The notes: generated by a model from the letters alone, not told the origin. A stretch of DNA of 64,000 bases from Dendrolimus kikuchii (GCA_019925095.2 CM034410.1:16412436-16476435), one strand, 5' to 3'; positions 43,082 through 53,641 are shown, counted from the first letter of the stretch. Numbers and translations: made by a program.

Positions 43082-43254
43082 ATATTTTCTCTGAAATATC
43101 GACGTTTTTATTATGTGTTTACTTATAATTTTTGATAGATCATTCAGTTAAACTCCATAAATCTGATGGAGATTTTTGATGTGACACGTCAAACTACAAT
43201 ACAGCCAAATCAATTTAGTCATAGATAAATAAATATCAAAAAGAAAATGGCTGG

Positions 43255-43400
43255 ATTGGATTATGTTAATTTTTAAGGTGTTTTTAAATACAAGACAGAA
43301 GAGAAAGAGCAAAAACATGTGAAACGTAAAATAACACATTGTCATGTAATATTATACTATTTACCATGTTTTTGAGTGAATAAATTATTTAATTTGGATA
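43255..43400 (+). repeat. Dispersed repeat, second copy
   Basis: Diverged partner of 16510-16650, ending TTTTTGAGTGAATAAATTAT. It follows the end of satellite array 2 by about 175 bp. Confidence 0.5.
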
Positions 43401-43669
43401 CATTACTGTTAACCACACAGACGCAAACATGTATATTATACAAGTTTACGCTATGGAGGTAGAGGTAAAGAGAATCATCTCATATAGGAAAATAGTTGAA
43501 GAAGTGTCCAGTTGTAAACTGTAATAACAGTTCAAAAACCGTCCACAATGGCGCTGATGTAGACAAAGGGTATGGTATGAATGTAGCTGTTGTAGACGAA
43601 TCGAAGTATGCCGAGTTAAAAAAAAAATATCTTTGGCGACTAGAGTAGTTGGTGACCCCACAGGATAGA

Positions 43670-43743
43670 CTAGGCGTGTTGCTGGGAAGTTTCTTTCGCC
43701 ATTTCTTCTCTCCCAGCCATAACACGTTGCGAAACGGCAGTAA
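43670..43743 (-). mobile_element. P element fragment at the edge of the BEL element
   Basis: Diverged match to the inner part of the P family (CATAACACGTTGCGAAACGG against CATAACATGTTGCGAAGCGG at 27270-27290). The BEL element begins immediately after it. Confidence 0.5.
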
Positions 43744-43999
43744 GCTCGGGTTGTAAATGAAAATTCGACGTAATAATGGACTGTATGATTATTATTTATA
43801 AATGTACGACTTCTGCATCATTTAAAGAGTATAACAAAGAGAGTAGTACAATATAGCTGAGTGGCTGAATTGATAATTTTTCTTGACTGTAGTAGTAGTA
43901 TCAGCAGTAATTTTTCTTGAAGTCATTTTCAGTTTTTTCGGCCTCCTATACCCGCATTCCGTCCGACGCCTAGTTGCTAATCGCGCTAGCTATGGGCGT
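43744..43999 (-). repeat. 3' LTR of the BEL/Pao element
   Basis: 256 bp, matching 50151-50383 from CTCGGGTTGTAAATG through GCTAGCTATGGGCGT. It contains extra short insertions compared with its partner (after AAATGTAC and after CAGCAGTA). The polyprotein stop codon lies inside it. Confidence 0.75.
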
Positions 44000-46900
44000 C
44001 GGCGGTATGCGGGGCGCGGAGTGTAGATGTGCTCCGGCGGGCGGGTCAGGGGGGTGCTCTCTGTCCGCAACATCCTCCCCCCGGCGCAGATCCTCGAAGC
44101 CATCTCTTCTCGTCAGGACGATGAGCCTCCTTACTGGTCTCCTGAAGATGCCTCCCCGCGTTCGCACGTCCGCGCTCCGTATTATGTTGTCCGGTCCGCG
44201 ATAAGTGCGCTCGATTTGACCCCGGGGCCATACGTTACGTGGCAACAGACCGTCCGCAATGATAACGACGTCTCCAACACGTATGCTTTCCTCACGTCGT
44301 CTTACGTCGTCCCTCGGTGCCAATGTAGGTAAGTACTCGCGTAGCCAACGAGTCCAGAACATGTCCGCTAAAGCTTGAGTGGCGATCCATGTCTTCCTGT
44401 CTGCTAACTCGTTCGTTCCCGTGATTGGCAAGCCCGTCGCCGACCCGATTAGAAAGTGGTTCGGGGTGAGCGCTTCGTCGTCTTCAGGGCTCACCGACAC
44501 GTGAGTTAGCGGGCGCGAGTTTACGGTATGTTCTATTTCCGTGATGACAGTCGTAAGTGTTTCTTCCCTGGGAGCTTGTTCCGCCAATGTCGCGTGGAGT
44601 GCCGTCTTCACCGACCGAATTAACCGTTCCCAAGCTCCCCCCTGGTTCGGTGCGCCGGGATCGATGAAACGCCACGCTAAGTGTCTCCCTTTTACGTGAT
44701 CTGGCATCTCTTCCTTCCATCTCGCGTACGCCGTTAGTAACTCTGTGTCCGCTCCATGGAAATTCGTTGCATTATCAGACCATATCACTTGAGGCCAGCC
44801 GCGTCGTGCTCCCATCCTTCTTAGGGCCATGATAGCAGAGTCTGTGCTAAGGCTTGCTATAAGTTCCATATGAATGGCACGAGTCACCATACATGTAAAC
44901 AGCATTCCCCATCGTTTTTCTTTACGACGTCCTATGGTCACCCATATGGGGCCAAAACAGTCAATTCCGCAATTGGTAAAAGGCCGTGCGTAGGCAGCTA
45001 GACGGTCCTTTGGCAGGTTTCCTTTCACCGGTACTGTCGGCGCAGTCTTCTTCAAACGACAGACCGTACATTGCCGCAGGATGTTTCGCACCGTAGGTCG
45101 CACTCGTAGCACCCAGTATTTTTGCCGGACGTTGTTTACGACATGTTCTCTCCCTATGTGATGATGCTGTTCATGTTCACCTCTTATAATCAGCCGAGTG
45201 AGGTGATGTGACCCGTCTAAGATCGGTGGGTTGCCGGTAAGCTCGCGCAGGGTGGCCGCATTGATCCTGCCGTTTAGCTTTATTACCCCGTCCCCCCCGT
45301 ATTCGGGGTCGAGCTTATAAAGCCGGCTGTCACGTGACACGCGTTCTCCTTTCTTCAAACGCTCGTAATCCTTCGGGAAGCTTTCCTGTTGCGCTTGACG
45401 AATGAGTAAACGTTCAGCTCTCTCTATGTGTCGCGTTTCCATAGTGCGAGTCCTTCGTCTGCACTTGTCGATAAAGGCGAGCGCGTAGGCGGTCGCTCGT
45501 AGCAATTTTCCGTATGACGAAAATCTTGTGACGTCAACGAGTGGCTTTTCATCGGTCGTGTAAGTTACCACGACCTCGTCATCTTCGGTTTCCGTCGGTT
45601 CTTCTTTCGGCCAATTCGTCGGGGGTCCATGGAGAAATTCCGGGCCTTTAAACCAGCGGTCGTCCGTTTTCATACTCGAGACGTTAATCCTGGTTGCGTC
45701 GTCGGCGACGTTGTAACTTGTCGGCACCCATCGCCATTGCTCAGACTCGGTTATTTCGCCGATTTCGCTCAGTCTGTGTGCAACGTATGGGGTATATCGT
45801 ACCGAGTCGTTTCTTATCCAGTGAAGAACGGTCTTCGAGTCGCTCCAAAAGATGACGTCATAACGCTTGAAACTATGTTCCTTTTTTATTTCCGCCGCTA
45901 ACCTGGCTCCTATTAGCGCGGCTTGTAGCTCCATCCGCGGGATGCTTTGCGCCTTCATCGGGGCCACTTTCGCTTTTCCCGCGATTAAAGTGACGCCGAC
46001 GTTCCCGTTGCGCTGCTCAAAGCGCCAGTAAGCCGCTGCTGCGTAGGCCTGTTCGCTGGCGTCCGTAAAGACGTGTAATTGCATGTTTACGACGTCTCTA
46101 TCCCCTCCATAGCACCGCGGTAATCTTAACTCTTTTATAGAGTTTAAGTCACGGATCCATTCTTCGAATTCACTTGCCTCTTCCGTTGGCAAGGGTTCAT
46201 CCCAGCCTAGCTTAAGCCTCCAGAGTCTTTGTAGCACTATCTTCGCCCTTATAGTGTACGGGCTGAGTAAGCCTAATGGGTCGAAAAGTGACATGACCAT
46301 GCCCAGGGCCTCTCTCTTGGTGGGTGTTTGCGTGCCGCATTTTATGCTGTGTGGAACTCTTGGCATAGCGGTATTAAACGCGAGTTCATCCGTTTCCGGC
46401 ATCCATAACACACCCAATGTCTTCCCGTAGGGATGCGCGCTAGCACCGAGCTCTTTGGGCTGTCTGGCTCTCTCTTCATCCGGGATATTTTCCATAAGGC
46501 GCTCGCGATTCGTATCCCATCCCGCGAGCTGAAAGCCGGCCTTCCTGTGCACTTCTTGTACTTCCGCTATCGCCTTGGCCGCTTCCGTTTCCGTTTCGAA
46601 GCTTTGAACCCAGTCGTCCATGTAGTGGTTTTGCGTGATTGAGTGATACGCCCGTGGGTATGTTTCCTTATGATCACTCGCATTCCTATCTCTCACGCTA
46701 TGTGCGAGGAATGGCGAGCTTCGTGCTCCGAATATCATAGACGTCATAACGTAGCGCCGAGGCGGGTTATGGCGGTCGTCACCGCGCCATAAGAAGTGCT
46801 GCGCCGCTCTGTCTTCTTTCCTTATCTTCACCTGAAGGAACATGTCACGTATGTCAGCTGTTACGGCGATCTTCCCTTCCCGGAATCTGAACAGGATTCC

Positions 46901-49630
46901 GTATAAGGCACGTAGCAAGTCTGGCCCATCCAGTAACGCATCGTTCATGCACACCCCGTTTGAACGGGCGGCAGCGTCAAATACCAGTCTCACTTTGTCA
47001 GGCTTATTCGGGTTCGTAACGGCGAAGTGAGGCATGTACCACATGCGTTGGTTTCCTTCGTGGCTTCGTTCGCAAGGCTCGGCGTATCCTTTTGCTAGTA
47101 GCCTGTTGACCTGGGCCGTGTATGCTTGTTTAAACTGCGGCGACTTATCCATTTTGCGCTCGATCCCGCGTAGACGACGCACTGCCATGTCGTAGCTCGG
47201 TGGCATGGTGACGTCATCGTTTCGCCAGGGCAGTCCGACTTCGAAGCGGCCGTTTTCTCTCTTCACGGTCTCTGAAAATATCTTCAGCGCCCGTTGTTCT
47301 TCCGCTACAGGTTTCACCTTGTTCGATATACCGAGTGCGTCGATATCGAAATGAGACTTCACTATTTCGAATAATTCGTCCTTTTCCCGCGGCTCTTTAT
47401 CTTGCCACGTTCGGACGTGTAATACGGTGTCGTTTCCCTGCGTCACCAGGCCTCTGGGTGCACTCCCGTGTATGGTCCACCCCAAGAGGGTCAGGGAAGC
47501 GGCTGGTTGGCTCTTCTTTCCTGCCAACAGTTTTCTAGTCACGATCAGATGCCAGTTGTCAGCTCCAATTAATACGCGCGGCTTGGCGTTCATAAAGCAC
47601 ACGTCGTCTATATGAAGCGTCTTCAAATGGTGTAACTGTCGTATGACTTCAGACTTAACGGAGTGAGTTCCCAGTGCGAGTTTCTTCACGGTGCGCGCCT
47701 TGATAGGATGGTAGTGCGGTTGCGCTCTTCCGCGCACCGCGACGCTCACCATCCTACTTTCCGCTTCCCGCTGGCTCGACGTGATGCCGTGAATGTTCAA
47801 TGGCCTCCTCGGGCCATCTGCCCCTAGCATCCCGGCTATCTCCTCGTCGACGAGCGTGATCGTGGACCCTTCATCCAGCAGCGCGTACGTGCTCACTTCC
47901 TTTCCGTTAAGCCCCTTGACGGTAATCGGACACACCTTCAATAACACTCTTCTCTCGGTGTTAGAATTGTGTGCCGATGCCGTCATGACCGACTCCTCTC
48001 TGTCGGCCGGTTGACTGACCGACTCCGCTCGGTCGATCGGTCCACTGACGGCTCCAGTTTCCCTTCGTTGGTGTAGAAGTGCGTGATGCGGCTCGCGGCA
48101 TTCATTAACACCGCACTTCCTCGCCTTACAACGGAACCGTCTGTGTTTACTTAGTAGGCACAAAAAACATATTCTCGTTTCCTTGGCCCACTCCCATCTG
48201 GCTGGCAACGACATCGAAGCCAGCTTGCCGCACTGCGTTGTCTGGTGCTCAGCTCCGCAACAGTAGCACACGATCTTGGCTTCCGTTGTAGCATACACAC
48301 GGCGACGCTCGTTCATCCTCGGCGGCTTCACTTTATTTTCTTTAGTGACGTTTACACTCGTCGTAGGCAGTGATGACGTCATGAAAGAATACTTCATTGC
48401 TCTGTCTGCTTCGCCCGTTAGAAATTTCGATAGTGTCATAATCTCCGGCTCGTCTCGGCTCGAGAATTCATCTGCAAAGTCGCACCATTTCGTTCGTAGA
48501 TGCGGGCTGAGCTTCTCGACGACTTGTCGTGTCAACATAGGGTTAAGTAAATATCCCTTGTTGTCGACACACGAGATGACCGTCACTATATTCTGCAGTT
48601 TGGTGGCTAGGCTGTTGAGTTCGCTGGCAGACGAACCCGATCGTGGCAACTTCTTGATGTCTTCCAATGCGCGACTGATTATGATCTCTGGACGTCCATA
48701 GCAGCGCTCCAGCGTCTTCATAATGATCGCAGGGTCCACGGCGGTATACAGCAGGGCTGTCACGCACTCCCTTGCTTCGCCTTTAAGGCAAGTGCGTAGA
48801 CGGCCTAAGTTCTCCGCAGGTGAAAATCCGTGTAAGCTCGTCGACTCGCGCATTGCAGCTTTAAACGGTAGCCACTCTCCCGGGGCCCCGCTAAAGGTAG
48901 GCAGCTCCTGGCACTGTCGCGGCGTCGGCCTGTTGCGTGTCATGCGCTCCAGTACGTCTGCTAGACGGTCGATTCCACGATCCCTGGATCTGGTCGGCGT
49001 CGGCGATCTTGCGTTGCGCGGCGTTCTGAACGTCACACGAGCGGTCTGGTCGTTCGTTTCTGCAGACCGGTCCCGCGCCATTGGATACTCTTCCCTTGCT
49101 CTTCCCGCAGCGTCTAACGGTGGTCGCGGTCCGGCTCCTCTCGTTCCGGGCTCGGTCCTGTCGCCTGCGCTCGGCGACTCCCCCCGTATGCGGGTATTCT
49201 TCAACCACTCTGTTATATTTCTCTCTGTTTCCACCCCATCGTCTTCACACACGCTGTTCCCGTCTGTCTGCTCCTTGAGGGCGGCTATGTTCGCAGCGAC
49301 CCTCTTCTTGATCAGCGACACTTGTAACCGGAGCTCCTCCCGACGGATTGCGGCGATTTGTTCTTCTGCTTCCAGTTCCACTTGCCTCACCAAAGTGGCG
49401 GCGCTGAGCTGCGAACGGTGTGATCGGACGGACGGTGATCGCGATTGGCGTTCAGTACGAATCGCGGTGTGTACTTGCGCGGTCGTCGTCTGTTGCATTC
49501 CGGGCGACGCGGGTCGCGATACGTTCGGCGCGGACGCGGACGCGGATATATGTACGGACGGCGACGCGGGGGGTTCTTGATACGCTCTCTGCACTCTGTC
49601 TTCGGCGGTCTTGCTCCTGGTGTTCGGCAT
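43970..49630 (-). CDS. BEL/Pao gag-pol polyprotein
   Basis: An uninterrupted frame of 1886 residues. Gag fills about residues 1-440, with a basic, serine-rich N-terminus and a coiled coil near 80-115 (VELEAEEQIAAIRREELRLQ). Cysteine-histidine knuckles lie near 453-500 (CYCCGAEHQTTQC, CFLCLLSKHRRFRC). An aspartic protease motif, ALLDEGSTITLVDEE, is near 583. Reverse transcriptase has VTADIRDMFLQV and the catalytic HYMDDW near 1003. RNase H has LHVFTDASEQ near 1188 and IFWSDSKTVLHW. Integrase has an HHCC zinc finger (about 1480-1530), then CGIDCFGP, IWSDNATNF and GAWERLIRSVK as the D-D-E triad. The order protease, RT, RNase H, integrase and the pol motifs are those of the BEL/Pao group. There is no envelope-like frame. 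The last codons run into the 3' LTR. Confidence 0.9.
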   Translation of the reverse strand: MPNTRSKTAEDRVQRAYQEPPASPSVHISASASAPNVSRPASPGMQQTTTAQVHTAIRTERQSRSPSVRSHRSQLSAATLVRQVELEAEEQIAAIRREELRLQVSLIKKRVAANIAALKEQTDGNSVCEDDGVETERNITEWLKNTRIRGESPSAGDRTEPGTRGAGPRPPLDAAGRAREEYPMARDRSAETNDQTARVTFRTPRNARSPTPTRSRDRGIDRLADVLERMTRNRPTPRQCQELPTFSGAPGEWLPFKAAMRESTSLHGFSPAENLGRLRTCLKGEARECVTALLYTAVDPAIIMKTLERCYGRPEIIISRALEDIKKLPRSGSSASELNSLATKLQNIVTVISCVDNKGYLLNPMLTRQVVEKLSPHLRTKWCDFADEFSSRDEPEIMTLSKFLTGEADRAMKYSFMTSSLPTTSVNVTKENKVKPPRMNERRRVYATTEAKIVCYCCGAEHQTTQCGKLASMSLPARWEWAKETRICFLCLLSKHRRFRCKARKCGVNECREPHHALLHQRRETGAVSGPIDRAESVSQPADREESVMTASAHNSNTERRVLLKVCPITVKGLNGKEVSTYALLDEGSTITLVDEEIAGMLGADGPRRPLNIHGITSSQREAESRMVSVAVRGRAQPHYHPIKARTVKKLALGTHSVKSEVIRQLHHLKTLHIDDVCFMNAKPRVLIGADNWHLIVTRKLLAGKKSQPAASLTLLGWTIHGSAPRGLVTQGNDTVLHVRTWQDKEPREKDELFEIVKSHFDIDALGISNKVKPVAEEQRALKIFSETVKRENGRFEVGLPWRNDDVTMPPSYDMAVRRLRGIERKMDKSPQFKQAYTAQVNRLLAKGYAEPCERSHEGNQRMWYMPHFAVTNPNKPDKVRLVFDAAARSNGVCMNDALLDGPDLLRALYGILFRFREGKIAVTADIRDMFLQVKIRKEDRAAQHFLWRGDDRHNPPRRYVMTSMIFGARSSPFLAHSVRDRNASDHKETYPRAYHSITQNHYMDDWVQSFETETEAAKAIAEVQEVHRKAGFQLAGWDTNRERLMENIPDEERARQPKELGASAHPYGKTLGVLWMPETDELAFNTAMPRVPHSIKCGTQTPTKREALGMVMSLFDPLGLLSPYTIRAKIVLQRLWRLKLGWDEPLPTEEASEFEEWIRDLNSIKELRLPRCYGGDRDVVNMQLHVFTDASEQAYAAAAYWRFEQRNGNVGVTLIAGKAKVAPMKAQSIPRMELQAALIGARLAAEIKKEHSFKRYDVIFWSDSKTVLHWIRNDSVRYTPYVAHRLSEIGEITESEQWRWVPTSYNVADDATRINVSSMKTDDRWFKGPEFLHGPPTNWPKEEPTETEDDEVVVTYTTDEKPLVDVTRFSSYGKLLRATAYALAFIDKCRRRTRTMETRHIERAERLLIRQAQQESFPKDYERLKKGERVSRDSRLYKLDPEYGGDGVIKLNGRINAATLRELTGNPPILDGSHHLTRLIIRGEHEQHHHIGREHVVNNVRQKYWVLRVRPTVRNILRQCTVCRLKKTAPTVPVKGNLPKDRLAAYARPFTNCGIDCFGPIWVTIGRRKEKRWGMLFTCMVTRAIHMELIASLSTDSAIMALRRMGARRGWPQVIWSDNATNFHGADTELLTAYARWKEEMPDHVKGRHLAWRFIDPGAPNQGGAWERLIRSVKTALHATLAEQAPREETLTTVITEIEHTVNSRPLTHVSVSPEDDEALTPNHFLIGSATGLPITGTNELADRKTWIATQALADMFWTRWLREYLPTLAPRDDVRRREESIRVGDVVIIADGLLPRNVWPRGQIERTYRGPDNIIRSADVRTRGGIFRRPVRRLIVLTRRDGFEDLRRGEDVADREHPPDPPAGAHLHSAPRIPPTPIASAISN

Positions 49631-50150
49631 CTTCGGTCCTTGCCTTAGCCTAACACGTATGACCGACTACCCTGACCAGTGTGTATATATGTGTGTGTAT
49701 AACCGACGATCCTAATTTACTACACTAAACACTAAACACTGAGACCTTTGACCGACCTAACTGGAAACAGCGCACCGTCTATGACTTTGTGAACTGGCCG
49801 TTTGGCACCGTTAGGTGGACAGTCACTCGGTCACGGTACGAAGTAACGTTATTCTTTCTTCCGGTCTTGATCCTGCAGACGCGTAGCCTCGGCGTCCGGG
49901 GCAGGAACTCTTGGTCTCCTGGTACGTAGTCCGGCAGGAACTCTTGGTCTCCTAGTACGTAGTCCGGGCTGCCCACGATGATCTTCTATAATAATCTTCT
50001 TTCTTCTTTAGGGTGCCGCTACGAGACCGTATAGAGTTGGTCTTTCTTCTTTCTTGAGGTTTCGATGGAGCAAAAGACACTGCTCGTTTCTTCTTTGCGA
50101 TTCTTCTATCCGGCGGCGAAGTACCAAAAAACTATTGGTGGCAGTTGCAC
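49631..50150 (-). other. BEL/Pao 5' leader with a 33-bp tandem duplication
   Basis: Untranslated leader between the 5' LTR and the gag start. Two copies of a 33-bp unit, GGCAGGAACTCTTGG to ACGTAGTCC, lie at 49900-49932 and 49933-49965 with one difference. A TG/TA-rich stretch is near 49680-49700. Confidence 0.7.
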
Positions 50151-50383
50151 CTCGGGTTGTAAATGAAAATTCGACGTAATAATGGACTGTATGATTATTA
50201 TTTATAAATGTACATTTAAAGAGTATAACAAAGAGAGTCGAGTACAATATAGCTGAGTGGCTGAATTGATAATTTTTCTTGATGTAGTAGTAGTATCAGC
50301 AGTAGTTCATTTTCAGTTTTTTCGGCCTCCTATACCCGCATTCCGTCCGACGCCTAGTTGCTAATCGCGCTAGCTATGGGCGT
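50151..50383 (-). repeat. 5' LTR of the BEL/Pao element
   Basis: 233 bp partner of the left LTR, ending at the TATGGGCGT boundary and followed by GTAATTC. Downstream in element sense comes GGTGCAACTGCC, the place where a primer binding site is expected, though I cannot assign a tRNA. Confidence 0.75.
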
Positions 50384-50596
50384 GTAATTCTACTAAAGAA
50401 ATTAACCATTGATTTATTGTAATTTAAATTTAAGCTGAATATAACTTAATTTACTTGAAAATGAAATTTATTTTGCCCGTCTTACCTAAGTCGTATTACA
50501 TATCTAATGGTAGTGCCACACTGTGCTTACTTTGAAAAATAATATAAAAATATCCGAAGAGCCGGTGGTAAACGGGTCCATTTGATGGCAAGTGGC

Positions 50597-50749
50597 TTTT
50601 TTTTATTGCAGGAGATCAACAGACAGGCAGAGGGCCCACTTGATGGAAAGCGGTTACCATTGCCTATGGACATTTGCAACAGCAAAGTTGCTACAAATGC
50701 GCTGCTGCTCTCTTAAGGGAAACTGGAGTCTGGTCACTAATGCCGGCTA
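50597..50749 (+). repeat. Repeat R, 3' truncated
   Basis: The first half only, ending at CACTAATGCCGG, then unrelated sequence. Confidence 0.8.
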
Positions 50750-51060
50750 CAGTCGCCCATGATATCTACAACACAGGGAGCCGATGCGTTGCCTACCTCC
50801 TTAAGACTTTAAATGTCTGTTTACGCCCTTTATTAAGAGCCCCATATTGTAGCGCTCTGGAAGCTCATTCCAGCTAGCTTGCTCTCAGGTATGGCATAAA
50901 GAAGCGAGCGCTACGTACAGTGGATGACTTCCAGGTTTCAAGGAAGTGTAGATGAAGTCCCAGTCGCCGGCGAGCAGTGCGGTGGTGAAATAGCGACGTA
51001 CCAAACCAAATAGCTCCTCAGAACACTCATTGTACAGACGATAAAACACGCTTAAAGCCA
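50750..51060 (-). repeat. Dispersed repeat, LINE-3'-like
   Basis: Carries GTCGCCGGCGAGCAGTGCGG and CTCCTCAGAACACTCATTGT, related to 61565-61640. Joined to a truncated R repeat on its left. No coding frame. Confidence 0.45.
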
Positions 51061-52192
51061 GTTACGTTACAGTAATAACTAAAACAATCGGTATAATAAT
51101 CAGAAAATAAAAAGTGTACTAATTAATCATATTTAAAGCGGAAACATAATTGTTAAGACCCGGAGCGATCTGTATGACACGTCTCAAGTAAAATCACAAT
51201 TTACTGTTTTTTATCATCAGAGTTACATTATTACCGACCACCTGATCACCTGATACAACGCGACGCTCTCACACGCACTCCCCTTGCCGGATCAGCATGA
51301 TAACTACAAAGGAGGTAAAAACATCGTGTGTGTACCACCCGACGCATAGTGAGAAATGTATTTTATTGATATTTTCTTCATGCTGGGGCTTCATCTGAGT
51401 TATTGTTGAAGATTTATTACAGTCGAATGCGTCTTACTTAAATCTTTAAAAAATACATACATTATCTATTAATATTTAAAGTCAATAACAATTTCGCATC
51501 TTAAATAATACATAAATTCATTGCCATATCTGCGTGAGAAGAACTATATTTGTAACATTATCCTAGATGAAGCCGCATGTAAAGGCCTGTTGAGACTCCG
51601 ATTGTAAATTGGTGTTCTGTATACTTTGATTGATGCTTGAAGAATAATGGTTTATCTAGATATATGTTTTTATTGCTCGAATGGTATTACAAATGTGTAT
51701 GGTGCCCGCGCGTTGACGTGAGAGCATCGTTAGCAAAAATGAACTTGTGATGTGTGACACTAGCCGATGCGCCGAGTCGCCCACACCGCAGCTGCCGACC
51801 CGCACCAACCGCTCCAGTTGCTGGCTGCAAACGTAACACCGCATCATTACAAAAAATGATAGACGAACAATTAATTGTAATTTTCAAAAGATATTCTAGC
51901 TATCTAACTTCAGAAATTGTCATAGTGAAGTAGCGTCGAGTGTTTTTACTGTATCCAGAACACGAATAAAATTTAAAATAAAAAGCCTTCTATAGAGTAT
52001 TCTGTCCTAAAACACAATGAGCATAATGTGGCGCTACCATTTAATACACTTACAGACTGGCCGTAAATAATTGACAACATAGATTTATTTATCTGTCTAG
52101 CTTTAAGATTAATTGAGATCTGTACAAATAAATTAAGTGAAATAAAAATGTTTTTTATTTGATAAAGGTTTTAAGTAATTACATTGAAACAC
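51061..52192. other. Mostly unique sequence with a GC-rich patch
   Basis: AT-rich, with no transposon recognised. The patch 51765-51845 (CCGATGCGCCGAGTCGCCCA) stands out and could be an exon of an unidentified gene (see findings). Confidence 0.4.
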
Positions 52193-52380
52193 TTAAGCCT
52201 CGTATTCATGGTAAACATTTGTTTAGCAACATGTTGCCGAGTTGCTGTCAAAATATTGCGGGCAACACTTGTGTTGCGGAGTTGATCACGCCATGTTGAC
52301 AAAGTTGACGCCCGGCGAGCGAAAACATCAGTTTATCAACAAATGTTGACGTGTGTGGACGTGTTTGCAACTGTTTATAA

Positions 52381-52497
52381 ACATGGCGGTAGTGTGGAGC
52401 AACGATAAAATTATGCAATTAATAGAATTGTTTCAATCAAAAGCTTTACTACGGGATTCTTCTATCAAAGAATACAAGGATAGAAAAAAGAAGTTTG
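52381..52497 (+). pseudogene. MADF-domain protein fragment of the Harbinger element
   Basis: Starts MAVVWSNDKIMQLIELFQSK and continues to EYKDRKKKFE, the first half of a MADF (Myb/SANT-like) DNA-binding domain, with the tryptophan and the LIELF helix at the expected places. Coding then runs straight into the antisense of the transposase, so the rest of the domain was lost by deletion. In PIF/Harbinger elements this protein partners the transposase for nuclear import and end binding. Confidence 0.75.
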
Positions 52498-52647
52498 AGG
52501 TGAAATCGGCTGATGAATATTTGTTTGCCTTTTGGCTATTGACGGACCAATCATTTCTAGAAGATATTCGAAATCACTTTTCGACATTCTCGTAAAGTTA
52601 CTAAATGATACATCTGACATTCTGAGGTCACAGCGATAGTTTCGCAC
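52497..52647 (-). pseudogene. Harbinger transposase N-terminal fragment
   Basis: The antisense reading contains SFSNFTRMSKSDFEYLLEMI then GPSIAKRQTNIHQPIS, the conserved helix before the catalytic domain of PIF/Harbinger transposases. It ends at the deletion junction with the MADF fragment, so the DDE catalytic residues are absent. The element cannot move by itself. Confidence 0.75.
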
Positions 52648-52665
52648 CCACCATCTTTTTATTTT

Positions 52666-53376
52666 TTAGCTTCATACGTATGTTAGTATGTAACGGAATC
52701 TTTCAAGTTAAATTTGATCGACTTCCCGGTTTTCGATTGAGCTGAAATTTTGCACGCATGTGTATATCGCGTGACAATACAATAATGTGGTACCATGGAG
52801 CTGATCTGATGCTGGAGTTGGAAGGTGGCCATAGGAACTCCTGTACTAAACAAGATAGACCCGTCGTGTTTGGGCTCGTTTCACTTGTCTTGGCTAGCAC
52901 TCTGCTGCTACATGATATGCAGGATCTCAAAAGCTTGTATTTAAAAAGCTTATTTTTACATATCGTTCCATTTTATTATAAGAGTCTATTTAATTCTTTT
53001 TTCAAAGTTTCCACGGAGAAGGGAATTAAATCACTAAATAACCACTAAAAATGAAAAATAACGGTTTAAAAAAATACGCTTTTATAGAAAATCCAACTAA
53101 AAAATAGGAAATAAATTTAAATTAAAAATAGTGTAAGAAAAAATGATTTTATTGTAAAAGAAGCGTGGGGTGCATGGTATCAATAGTTATAAATATTTTA
53201 TAAACAGATATGAGTAGAAGGGTTATTTTGATAATATCCTGAAAAGTATCCCACGCTTTTTTTACAATAAAATAATTTTTTCTTACACTATTATTAATTC
53301 AAATTTATTAAAATTTATTTTCTATTTTTTAGTTGGATTTTCTATAAAAGCATATTTTTTGAACTATTTTTTTTTA
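52666..53376. mobile_element. M foldback element, copy B, inside the Harbinger element
   Basis: About 711 bp from TTAGCTTCATACGTATG to a T-rich end, matching 30346-31050. Its right part holds long inverted arms (53068-53174 and about 53250-53362) around a 70-bp loop. The loop reads in the opposite direction from copy A. The right arm has a small duplication, AAATTTATTAAAATTTATT. Confidence 0.8.
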
Positions 53377-53641
53377 ATTAGACGTCTTATACATCAGATA
53401 CAGATAACACAAAAACACTACTTCCTCGGGGAATAATTTAACACAGCCTGGCGGGTGTGGTCCACCCATATTGATTTAAACAAAGTTTCCAGCAACATTC
53501 TCGCTGTTCATCAACAATGTTGATCAACTGTTGCTAAACAAATGTTTATCATGAATACGAGGCTTTAGATACTTTGTCTTTTGGGCTTTAATTAAATGAA
53601 TTCACATTGTTTTTTTTTAAAGACACAAATACGTTTTCAAT

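Larger units (their letters stand above)
43744..50383 (-). mobile_element. BEL/Pao LTR retrotransposon
   Basis: A complete gag-pol frame is flanked by direct repeats of 256 bp (left) and 233 bp (right), read on the - strand. GTAA is found on both outer sides (43740-43743 and 50384-50387), consistent with a 4-5 bp target duplication. The left side appears to be inserted in a P-like element fragment. The element is structurally complete, though its two LTRs differ by indels. Confidence 0.85.
52196..53564. mobile_element. PIF/Harbinger DNA transposon, deleted, with nested insertion
   Basis: Terminal inverted repeats of about 36 bp (AGCCTCGTATTCATG and its complement, one mismatch) are flanked by TTA on both sides (52193-52195 and 53565-53567), the PIF/Harbinger target duplication. 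Inside are remains of the two standard proteins, a MADF-domain protein on + and the DDE transposase on -, joined by an internal deletion. An M foldback element is inserted at 52666-53376, so the element without it is about 660 bp. Confidence 0.85.

Noticed and set aside
48723..49580. A 285-codon + strand frame
   Set aside because: It is the antisense of the BEL gag region, open because of its GC-rich, arginine- and serine-rich codons.
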